This document shows positions 6,934-13,933 of a stretch of 16,524 nt of DNA, piece after piece (position 1 is the first letter of the stretch; every line of letters starts with the position of its first letter). The notes beneath the pieces were generated by a model that was not told where the DNA came from, searched no databases, and was given only the letters and a program-made list of their open reading frames with translations. This DNA comes from Myxococcales bacterium. GTDB taxonomy: Bacteria; Myxococcota_A; Polyangia; Polyangiales; Polyangiaceae. The DNA lies in contig JAAFHJ010000049.1 of NCBI GenBank assembly GCA_013298325.1, positions 1-16,524 on the forward strand, given 5' to 3'. The position numbers were made by a program, and so were the translations under genes.

Positions 6934-8247
6934 CTATTTGATCGACGGCTCTGCTGCCGCCGGCGGCGCCGTTTCAAATTTCTTCAAGCCGCCAGAGACG
7001 ACCCACGCCAGCGCCATCCCCGCCGATGCCGTCAGGTAGGGGATCTTCGGCCCGGCGTGCCCGTAGAGAAATCCTCCGAGTGCCGGCCCAAACATGCGGC
7101 CGAGGCTCGCAAAAGATTGATTGGTTCCGAGGGTTTCCCCTTGCGCATTCTCTGCGGCGCGCTTGGAAAGAAAGGCGGAAACGGTCGGCTGGCTGAGTCC
7201 GTTCCCGATCGCGATGCAGGCGCCAGACGCGTAGAGGGCCCAGCGGCCGAAGGTCGGTGACGCGGCGAGCGCCCCGAAGCCGAGCGCCTGGATCAGGAGC
7301 CCGGTCCGGATCAGCGACGCGTCCGAGTAGCGCTTCGAGAGCTGGCGGACGCCCCCCTGGGTAAACGCCGCGCAGATGCCGATGATCCCGAGGGTCACCC
7401 CGGTCTGCATCTGGGTCATCCCGAAGAGGTCGGCGTTGAAGAAGCGGAAGGTCTGATCGAGGTTGGTAAAACTTAGAATAATCAAGAAGTTAAGGGCGAC
7501 GACTAGACCGACGCCTGGCGTCGCGAGCGTGCGCTTCGTCGCTTCAAGATCGAGGGGGGCGAGGCGTCGCTTGGACGGCGAGCGGCGCTCCTTCGGGAGC
7601 GACTCGGGGAGTCCGAAGAGGACCCATCCGAAATTGATCACCGAGAGGCCGGCAGCGACCATGCACGGCACGACGCCGAAACGGCCATTTACCGGGATTT
7701 TTGCAAGAAAACCGCCGACAACCGGTCCGAAGATAAACCCGAGGCCGAAGGCGATCCCGATGAGCGCCATCCCCTTCGCGCGCGCCTCCGGCTTGGTGAC
7801 GTCGGCGATGTAGGCGCTCGCCGTGCCGAGGTTTGCCGTCGCGATCCCGGAGAAAATGCGGGCGGCGAAGAGCCACGCGATGCTGTTGCCGAAGCCGAGC
7901 GAGGCTGCGAGCCCCCCCATTCCGAGGATCGTCCCGAAGACCGACCAGAGCAGCACCGGGCGCCGACCGACGCGATCGGAGAGGCGCCCCCACACCGGCA
8001 CAAAGAGAAACTGCATCAGAGAATAGACGGATGCGAGCAATGCTCCGACGAACTCTCCCGAATGAAAAAGGGACCGCGATTCTTCTGCGAGGAACGGTAG
8101 GACGAGCCCGAACCCCAACAGATCGAGAAAGATCGTGAGAAAGATCGCGCCCAAACCCTTGCCATCACGCCCATCGCTCCCGTCTGTGGGCGGTACGGAC
8201 GGGGAGTTTTCTGCGGGTAGTGCCGACATCTCTTTGATCGCTTCCAT
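6934..8247 (-). CDS. MFS efflux transporter, TetA-like (DHA1 type)
   Basis: The product has 437 residues from ATG 8247, with 12 hydrophobic segments as expected for the major facilitator superfamily. The loop after the second helix reads VWGRLSDRVGRRPVLL, the MFS signature motif A (G-x-L-x-D-R-x-G-R-R/K). GIAFGLGFIFGPVVGGFLA is motif C, the antiporter signature of proton-driven drug exporters. SGIATANLGTASAYIADVT matches the TetA-type fourth helix. It is therefore an inner-membrane proton/drug antiporter of the tetracycline-resistance-like group, but the substrate cannot be inferred and most chromosomal relatives are not tetracycline pumps. The start is uncertain among TTG 8256, ATG 8247 and ATG 8229; the first membrane helix begins well after all of them. 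A terminator-like hairpin lies just upstream in the leader. It converges on the CPBP gene with a 9-base gap. Confidence 0.85.
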   Translation of the reverse strand: MEAIKEMSALPAENSPSVPPTDGSDGRDGKGLGAIFLTIFLDLLGFGLVLPFLAEESRSLFHSGEFVGALLASVYSLMQFLFVPVWGRLSDRVGRRPVLLWSVFGTILGMGGLAASLGFGNSIAWLFAARIFSGIATANLGTASAYIADVTKPEARAKGMALIGIAFGLGFIFGPVVGGFLAKIPVNGRFGVVPCMVAAGLSVINFGWVLFGLPESLPKERRSPSKRRLAPLDLEATKRTLATPGVGLVVALNFLIILSFTNLDQTFRFFNADLFGMTQMQTGVTLGIIGICAAFTQGGVRQLSKRYSDASLIRTGLLIQALGFGALAASPTFGRWALYASGACIAIGNGLSQPTVSAFLSKRAAENAQGETLGTNQSFASLGRMFGPALGGFLYGHAGPKIPYLTASAGMALAWVVSGGLKKFETAPPAAAEPSIK

Positions 8248-8469
8248 CGTTATCAATGCAAAAAAGTGCGGCCACTTTGCGGCGGCGTCTGGCTTTTGCC
8301 GAGGGGAGCCTGGGCGAAACCGTCGCGGCCTGGGGGGAGGCGGGGACGCGCACGTCTTAGCGGAACGCGTCCGTTCGCGAAGCGGGAGACGGCGCGAAGT
8401 TTGATGCCGACGCGTGCAGAACAGCCAGTTCCCTAGCAGACGTGCCGCGTCGTCGAGTAGCGTCGACGG
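8248..8469. other. Divergent intergenic region between MFS and RCC1-type genes
   Basis: These 222 bases are the longest gene-free stretch in the window and must carry the promoters of both flanking genes. The left edge holds an AT-rich patch and the hairpin described separately. I could not identify convincing -35/-10 boxes. A short frame from ATG 8404 stops at TAG after 10 codons and does not look like a gene. Confidence 0.5.
8258..8280 (-). promoter_or_regulatory. Terminator-like hairpin in the MFS leader (candidate attenuator)
   Basis: On the minus strand the sequence is GCAAAGTG-GCCG-CACTTTTTTGC. The arms AAAGTG and CACTTT pair perfectly around a 4-base loop, and the right arm runs into six consecutive T, as in a Rho-independent terminator. 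The outer GC/GC could extend the stem with a bulge. It ends about 11 bases before ATG 8247, so it lies in the leader of the efflux gene and terminates no upstream gene. Attenuation by an inducer-dependent alternative fold is plausible but unproven; the stem is AT-rich and weak. Confidence 0.4.
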
Positions 8470-9582
8470 GTGCTACGCCGTATCTCACCGACCGTTCTCC
8501 GCGCGCTCCCTTGCGCACCGCTCGCGCTTGCCGCCTCGCTCCTTGGCGCTGGCTGCGCGAAGCCTCTCGAAAAGGCGACCGCCCTCACGCTCGCCGACGA
8601 GGCGACGCTCGTCCTGCAAGGGACCGACGTCTACGGCGGTGGCGCCGGAATGACCGCACAGAAGGTCCTGTTCGGCGTCAAGTGGCTCACGATGAGCGAT
8701 CCGGGCCCCCAGATCGTCGCCAACAATATCAAGGCGATGGCCGGCTTCGGGACGGTCCGCGTCTTCCTGGGCCTCGACGGGCGCGTCTATCGCTTCCGGC
8801 TCGTCGCGGGCGAGAAAGGGGACCTCGTCCCCAAGCAGAGTCCCGTCGATGGGATCACCGATGCCGTCGCCATCACCGCCGACGGCGTCCGCGGCTGCGC
8901 GGCATCTCGGGACGACACCATCCGTTGTTTCAAGCTTGCGGATGGCGAAGACCCCGATTTGAGACAGGTGCAAAGTGAAGGCATTTCTGGGATTGCAGAA
9001 ATCGCCGTCACCGATCATGCCGTCGCTGTGCGGACGATCCCCGGCGCCCTCTTCGTCGCGTGGGATGCGCCGCGGACGATCGAGGATCGCGGCACCGTCC
9101 CGAAGCCTACAAAGATCGAAGATACAGGGGTTTTGCATCTCCACCGGGATCCAGGCGGCATCGCCGCCGTGTATGGAGACGGAACGGTAAAGAAGGGGCG
9201 CTTCAATGGACAAGACTTTGCCCTTGAAACGATGCTGATCCTCCAAGGCGCCAAAGAAGTCGCCCTTTCTACCGAGTTTCAATGCGCCCTCTTCGAAAAA
9301 GATGGGCACCTTGAGGCGCGCTGCGCGGGCGCCAACGACGGCGGTCAGCTCGGCGACGGGAGCACCGCGAGCCGGGCGCTCTACGTGCCGGTGCTTGCCC
9401 TCGATGGAGTCACCGCCATTGCGGTAAGCCCGACGCGCCAGTCGGCGGGGAAGTACGTTGGCCACGCCTGCGCGCTCCTTGGCGCGGGTGCCGTCCGCTG
9501 CTGGGGCACCGGTGAGCGCGGCGAGCTCGGCGACATGAAAGACAAGAGTTCGCCGAAGCCCGTCGTCTTCAAGACTCCGTAA
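8470..9582 (+). CDS. RCC1-repeat lipoprotein (beta-propeller-like)
   Basis: The product has 370 residues. A signal peptide ends in SLLGAGC, with Cys29 as the likely lipid anchor (Gly at -3 makes the lipobox imperfect). The C-terminal half carries RCC1-type repeats of the deltaproteobacterial kind: RCAGANDGGQLGDGSTASR at 284-302 and RCWGTGERGELGD at 343-355. Repeats are punctuated by cysteine pairs about 9-12 residues apart (Cys143/Cys153, Cys272/Cys285, Cys334/Cys344), which probably form disulfides between adjacent strands in the periplasm or at the surface. Earlier blades (about 50-270) are degenerate and only the spacing suggests a propeller. Such proteins usually act as binding scaffolds and no enzymatic motif is seen. 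GTG 8470 is the only reasonable start because the frame closes upstream; no good ribosome binding site precedes it. Its TAA stop abuts that of the S8 protease gene, forming TAATTA. Confidence 0.75.
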   Translation: MLRRISPTVLRALPCAPLALAASLLGAGCAKPLEKATALTLADEATLVLQGTDVYGGGAGMTAQKVLFGVKWLTMSDPGPQIVANNIKAMAGFGTVRVFLGLDGRVYRFRLVAGEKGDLVPKQSPVDGITDAVAITADGVRGCAASRDDTIRCFKLADGEDPDLRQVQSEGISGIAEIAVTDHAVAVRTIPGALFVAWDAPRTIEDRGTVPKPTKIEDTGVLHLHRDPGGIAAVYGDGTVKKGRFNGQDFALETMLILQGAKEVALSTEFQCALFEKDGHLEARCAGANDGGQLGDGSTASRALYVPVLALDGVTAIAVSPTRQSAGKYVGHACALLGAGAVRCWGTGERGELGDMKDKSSPKPVVFKTP

Positions 9583-12228
9583 TTACGAAGAAATGGCACG
9601 TGCTTTTCGGGCGACGCCGAGGAGCACTCCGAGGGCCGCCAGCAGCGAAAGTCCTCCGGTCGCGCCCGTCGAAGGTGGCGTTCCGTGCATGGTGCAGCCA
9701 CCGCCCACCTCCCCCTCGTAGGGGGGCGGAGCCGGCGGCGGCGCAGGGACAGTCGCCCCCTGCAGGGAAGCGCCACCGACGTTTCCGTCGTCGTCGATCC
9801 CCTCGGCGCGAAGCGCAAACGCCGTCGGCTCTGCGGTCGCCGGCAACGTGACCGTCGCCTCCGTGGTGAATGGCCCGTCCCAGACGCCATCGTAGTTCGC
9901 ATCGAAGCGGAAACGCCGGGCGTTTGCGCCAGCCGCCTTGAACGTCGACCGGCTCCCGACGACCGGCGTCGCGGTCGCCGTCAGCGTGATCGTGAGCGGC
10001 TTCGGCGTAGAATCGTTGGAAAGTCCAAGGGTTGCCGCGAGGTCGAGTTTGCCGGTCCCCCAGTCCTCGACGGCGCCGACGAAGCTGTCTTTTCGCGCGC
10101 CATCGATGAGCCGCTGGCGGAGGAAGCTGGCGTCCAGCGTCGGATTGAGCTGGCGAAGGAGCGCCGCCGAGGCCGCCACGTGGGGGCCGGCGCCCGAAGT
10201 GCCGCCAAAGGGGCTGTAGGCGGCAGGGTCGTCGGCGCTTGTGAGTCCGGTCGTAAGCGGGTTGTCGGGGGCGGCAAACGCGATCGCCTGCGCGCCGTCG
10301 ATGCGGAGGCCTCGCGACGAGTAGCCGGCGAGGACCCCTGCGTTCCCCCAGGGCTGGTAGCCGTCTTCGTCGTGGAGGACGTAGGCGGCAATTCCCAAGG
10401 TTCTATCGGCAGTTGCCGGATGGCAGACGGTGCGATTCGCCGTGTTGGTGTCGAAGCCGATGCCGTCGTCCCAGGAGGTGGTCGCATCGCCGACGTAGGC
10501 TTCCACTTCGAGCGGCGTGGCGCCGGTCCAGTGCAGGATCAGCTTGTAGTCGCCCCGTGGCAGCGCCGCGTAGGTGTTTCCGGAGACCGGTCCGACGAGA
10601 CTGTAGCTCAAGAAAGCGGTGTTTCTTGCGGTGATATGGCGGTCAGAAAAGAGCGATTGACCATTCGCGAGCGTCGGCGTCGCAGTGCCATTGAGGGGGA
10701 GGTCAAGGGGCGTCTTGGAGCCGTCAGGAAGCTGCATTTCTACAGTAAATCCGTTGGCTTCCAGCGGTCGCCGATGCAGGATCGTTGCCGAAATTAGCGG
10801 GCTTCCAGCGAATTGTGGGCGAGTGATCAATGGGACTACCATCGTCCCCGTCGGCACAGAAATCGTCCGATGCTTCTTTCCGATCGCGAGGTTCCCGGCG
10901 GGGCTCACCGCGACGACGCCTGCCTTCACCGCTGCGTCGAGGAGCTGCTCGGGCTCCGAAGAGCCGTCGAGAGGTTCGTTTGTATAGGGCGCATACTCGG
11001 TAAGAATTGCCGCAGACCCTTCATCAATTGCCCATTGAAGGAGCGCCGTTTCGCCGTCTTGAATCACCCCCATCAGGAGATCGGCTTCTGGCGCAAGCCC
11101 GAGGAGGCGCGTTCGCCCCGGCTCGCCACCGACGAGGATCCCGGAGACGCCGGTGCCGTGGGACGCGGAGTCGAGACTGTCGGCGTTCTTGTGGAGGGCG
11201 ATCCCATAGTTCAAGAGGCCCCGCTTCGTGTCGCCCCGCGTGTACGGACGAGACCCCGGATTCACCTTCGCGACCTTGCTCGTCTTCAGTTGAAGAAGGC
11301 GCTCGGATGAATCGAGAGTTCCGTTCCCATTCAAATCGTCGATCAAGAAAATCGGCTCGCCGAAGGCGGGGGTCGCTTCGGTAAATCCGCTTCCGACGTT
11401 GCGTGCACCATCCCCGTTTTCGTCGAGGTAGAGCCAGTCGGTCGCGGCGTCGAAGGGGCTCGCCTGGGTTTCGGTCCCGTCGGGGATGCCGGCGCGGAGG
11501 GGGCGGAGCCGCTCTGCCGGTGAGATTTCGCCGTCGCCATCGCGGTCGATGCCGTCGGTGCTGAGATCGAACTTCCCGTTTTTGTTAACATCTACCCACG
11601 CAAATGCGCCGCCGTCCGCTCGGAAAAAGGCCGGGTGGAAGAGGTCGATGCCGCTGTCGATGTCGGCGATCTTCGTCCCGGCGCCGCCGAGGTAGGTGCC
11701 GTCTTTGGCGAGCAGCGCGCGGCGGGCTGCCTGAATGCGCGTCTCGCGGGCGGAGCCGGTCAGCGGCTGCACGAGGCGCTTGGCAAGGTCGTTGGTCACC
11801 TGCAAAACTCCAGGTTCTCCGCGGAGATAGGCAAGACCGGTCTCGGTGATGGTCCCCAGGTAGGCGCCGCTCGCCGTCGCCTTGCCGCCCCGCGCGAGGA
11901 CGACGCCATGCTGGGCCCAACGGGCGAGCTTCGCCGCGTCGGGGGGCGTCGCGAGCCGGAGCACGACGGGGAGTTCGCCGGTCGTCGCAAAGTCTGCAGT
12001 TTGCACGTACTGGGGCGGAATCAGCCCCGTCTTGCGGCGAAACGCGAGCAGATCGCCGACGGTGCCATCGATGGTGCGCGGAGCGATCGCCGGGAGCGCA
12101 CCCGCCGGAGCGGGCGCAGGCGCTGTCGAGGGGGAGCCGCCGGCGCGACTTTCCGGGGCGAGGGCGCAGAGCCCAAGGGCGAAGGCGAGCGGCAGGACCG
12201 ACGAGGAACGGCGAAGCGAAAGGCGCAT
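9583..12228 (-). CDS. Subtilisin-like S8 serine protease with EF-hand loops and MYXO-CTERM tail
   Basis: The product has 881 residues from ATG 12228. A signal peptide (about 1-30) precedes a Pro/Ala linker and a prodomain-like region. The triad is complete: Asp191 in ADIDSGID, His357 in SHGTGVSGI and Ser678 in GGTSGAGPHVA; Asn446 in VSPAGN is the oxyanion residue. Between Asp and His lies an unusually large insert (about 210-320) with four EF-hand-like loops: DVNKNGKFD (213), DRDGDGEISPAE (228), DENGDG (269) and DLNGNGTLDSSE (298). The second and fourth are complete 12-residue calcium loops. A domain at about 450-600 sits between Asn and Ser. Near 745-830 is a PKD-like domain (RFRFDANYDGVWDG ... 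GIDDDGN). A Pro linker leads to GGGC (Cys845), a hydrophobic helix and ARKAR, the MYXO-CTERM sorting pattern. It is a secreted, surface-sorted protease. AGGTGG sits 5 bases before ATG 12228; GTG 12237 is less likely. Confidence 0.92.
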   Translation of the reverse strand: MRLSLRRSSSVLPLAFALGLCALAPESRAGGSPSTAPAPAPAGALPAIAPRTIDGTVGDLLAFRRKTGLIPPQYVQTADFATTGELPVVLRLATPPDAAKLARWAQHGVVLARGGKATASGAYLGTITETGLAYLRGEPGVLQVTNDLAKRLVQPLTGSARETRIQAARRALLAKDGTYLGGAGTKIADIDSGIDLFHPAFFRADGGAFAWVDVNKNGKFDLSTDGIDRDGDGEISPAERLRPLRAGIPDGTETQASPFDAATDWLYLDENGDGARNVGSGFTEATPAFGEPIFLIDDLNGNGTLDSSERLLQLKTSKVAKVNPGSRPYTRGDTKRGLLNYGIALHKNADSLDSASHGTGVSGILVGGEPGRTRLLGLAPEADLLMGVIQDGETALLQWAIDEGSAAILTEYAPYTNEPLDGSSEPEQLLDAAVKAGVVAVSPAGNLAIGKKHRTISVPTGTMVVPLITRPQFAGSPLISATILHRRPLEANGFTVEMQLPDGSKTPLDLPLNGTATPTLANGQSLFSDRHITARNTAFLSYSLVGPVSGNTYAALPRGDYKLILHWTGATPLEVEAYVGDATTSWDDGIGFDTNTANRTVCHPATADRTLGIAAYVLHDEDGYQPWGNAGVLAGYSSRGLRIDGAQAIAFAAPDNPLTTGLTSADDPAAYSPFGGTSGAGPHVAASAALLRQLNPTLDASFLRQRLIDGARKDSFVGAVEDWGTGKLDLAATLGLSNDSTPKPLTITLTATATPVVGSRSTFKAAGANARRFRFDANYDGVWDGPFTTEATVTLPATAEPTAFALRAEGIDDDGNVGGASLQGATVPAPPPAPPPYEGEVGGGCTMHGTPPSTGATGGLSLLAALGVLLGVARKARAISS

Positions 12229-12233
12229 GAGTG

Positions 12234-12239
12234 CCACCT
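12234..12239 (-). promoter_or_regulatory. Ribosome binding site of the S8 protease gene
   Basis: AGGTGG on the minus strand lies 5 bases before ATG 12228. It favours that start over GTG 12237, which would sit inside the binding site. Confidence 0.65.
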
Positions 12240-12275
12240 AGCAAACGGCGAACCGTCCTGAAGTCCCGAAAAAAT

Positions 12276-12279
12276 AGGG
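12276..12279 (+). promoter_or_regulatory. Ribosome binding site supporting the GTG start of the kinase
   Basis: AGGG lies 7 bases before GTG 12287. The later candidates ATG 12335 and GTG 12371 have no comparable site, so it supports the longer kinase form. Confidence 0.45.
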
Positions 12280-12286
12280 CTTTGCG

Positions 12287-13933
12287 GTGAAGAGCGGGCT
12301 GGAACGTGCCTTCCGTGACGTTGGCCGTTCAGAAATGCACGTCCCCTGGCAGGCAGAGTACGTTCGCCGCGTGCGCTCCCCGTTTCGCCTCCCCGGCACC
12401 ACCGCGTCGCGCCTCGCGCTCGTCGTCCTGCTCGTCGCAACGCTCCCTCTCGGCGCCGCGGCATACCTGGCGCGCTCGCTCTTTGCCCAGGCAAGCGCCG
12501 TCTGGTTTCGCCCGGAAGTCGGCGAAGAACTCGACCGTGGCGTTGCCGTTCACAAGGCGTGGGTGAAGGCCAAAAAGGATGATTTTCGACACCTTGCGCA
12601 AGCTGCTGCGGAAGACGATCGTCTGATCGCTGGCGCCGCACGCGGCGATCGTTGGGAGGTCGAGGGGCGCCTCCACGCGCTCGCGGCGCGGAGCCCGGAG
12701 ATTCAGCGCTACGAGGTCATCACCAACGGCCCCGGCGACGCGCAAGAGTCCCTCGCGTCGGCGGGGCGCGAAACACCAATTGACGTCCTGACCGAGCGCC
12801 CGTTTGTGCAGGAATTGGCCATTCCTTGGTTTCATCCAAACGATGCGCCACCGGCCCGTACTCACACGTTGGTTGCGACGTTTGTTGTTCCGAAAGAAAA
12901 CCTCGACGCGCTTGAGCGCGCGGGCGTCGTGATCGACAATTATCATCGCATCGAGAGTCAGAGGACCAATCTCTACAGCGGCTACTTTTATGCGTTTGTG
13001 ATCCTCCTCGTGGCGACGTCACTCATCACGATTCCGCTCGGTATTTTGCTGGCACGCGGCGTCGTTCTCCGTATTGAGCGCCTCGCAGGGGCGCTCGGGC
13101 GCGTCGCCGCGGGGGACTTTTCGCCGCGGGTTCCCGAGACGGGGAGTGACGAGATCACTGAGCTCTCACGAGCGTTTAACCGCATGCTCGCCGAGGTCGA
13201 GAGCTCCCGCCGGAAGATCGAATTTCTCCAGCGCATCGGCGCCTGGCAGGAAATGGCGAAGCGGCTTGCCCACGAGATCAAGAACCCGCTCACGCCGATC
13301 CTCCTCGCGGTTCAGGAGTGCCACCGGAAGTACGACGGTGGCGACGTGCGCTTCCGGACGCTCCTCGACACCACAGCGGAGATCGTGGAAGAGGAGGTCG
13401 GCGCACTCCGTAGACTTGTTGAAAACTTTTCGAATTTCGCGCGCTTGCCCGAGGCAAACCTCGAAGACGACGACCTCGCCAGCTTCCTCGCCGAGGCCGA
13501 CAAACTCGGGACCGGCCGCGACCTCGATGCGCCGGAGGAGGTCGAGTACTTGCTCGCCAAGAGGGGCCCGATCCCGGTGCCGCTCGACCGTCAGCTTCTG
13601 CGGCGCGTCCTTGCGAACCTCGTCGAAAACGGGCGCCACGCGGCCGAGAAAGCCGATGGAATTCCGAAGGTTCGCGTCCACGTTCGCGCCCTTGGCGACT
13701 TCGCCGAGCTCACCGTCGAAGACCGCGGCCCTGGCGTCCCTCTGAGCGACCGGGAGCGCATCTTCGAGCCCTACGTGACCCAAAAGGCGAACGGCACCGG
13801 CCTCGGCCTCGCGATCGCCATGAAGATCGTCGTCGAACACGGAGGGACCCTCGTCGTCGACGAGAGTCCCTCTTTGGGCGGCGCCCGGTTTACCCTGCGC
13901 CTACCGTTACAACGCGCGCGTGCCGCTGCGTGA
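12287..13933 (+). CDS. NtrY-like membrane sensor histidine kinase
   Basis: The product has 548 residues. A first membrane helix (about 42-61) and a second (about 235-257) bracket a periplasmic sensor region of about 170 residues of no recognised fold. A HAMP linker follows (about 257-305: RIERLAGALGRVAAGDFSPR). The phosphorylated His329 is in AKRLAHEIKNPLTPILLAVQ, the NtrY-type H box. The ATPase part shows the N box LANLVENGRHAA (Asn444, Asn448), the G1 box EDRGPGV (479-485), FEPYVTQK (493-500) and the G2 box NGTGLGLAI (502-510). All catalytic elements are intact. NtrY-type kinases normally phosphorylate NtrX-like response regulators, often encoded next door; here the downstream neighbour is a convergent potassium transporter, so the partner must lie elsewhere. 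It diverges from the S8 protease with only 58 bases between starts. GTG 12287 is chosen because AGGG precedes it; GTG 12371 would give a shorter, family-like N-terminus. Confidence 0.88.
   Translation: MKSGLERAFRDVGRSEMHVPWQAEYVRRVRSPFRLPGTTASRLALVVLLVATLPLGAAAYLARSLFAQASAVWFRPEVGEELDRGVAVHKAWVKAKKDDFRHLAQAAAEDDRLIAGAARGDRWEVEGRLHALAARSPEIQRYEVITNGPGDAQESLASAGRETPIDVLTERPFVQELAIPWFHPNDAPPARTHTLVATFVVPKENLDALERAGVVIDNYHRIESQRTNLYSGYFYAFVILLVATSLITIPLGILLARGVVLRIERLAGALGRVAAGDFSPRVPETGSDEITELSRAFNRMLAEVESSRRKIEFLQRIGAWQEMAKRLAHEIKNPLTPILLAVQECHRKYDGGDVRFRTLLDTTAEIVEEEVGALRRLVENFSNFARLPEANLEDDDLASFLAEADKLGTGRDLDAPEEVEYLLAKRGPIPVPLDRQLLRRVLANLVENGRHAAEKADGIPKVRVHVRALGDFAELTVEDRGPGVPLSDRERIFEPYVTQKANGTGLGLAIAMKIVVEHGGTLVVDESPSLGGARFTLRLPLQRARAAA

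Noticed and set aside
9685..10797. 370-residue plus-strand frame antisense to the S8 protease
   Set aside because: Arg/Gly/Val-rich composition without motifs; the minus strand has the complete catalytic triad and sorting tail.
12260..12284. AAGTCCC ... GGGCTT imperfect inverted repeat before the kinase
   Set aside because: The arms differ by a missing base and the loop is AT-rich; not enough to call a regulatory hairpin.
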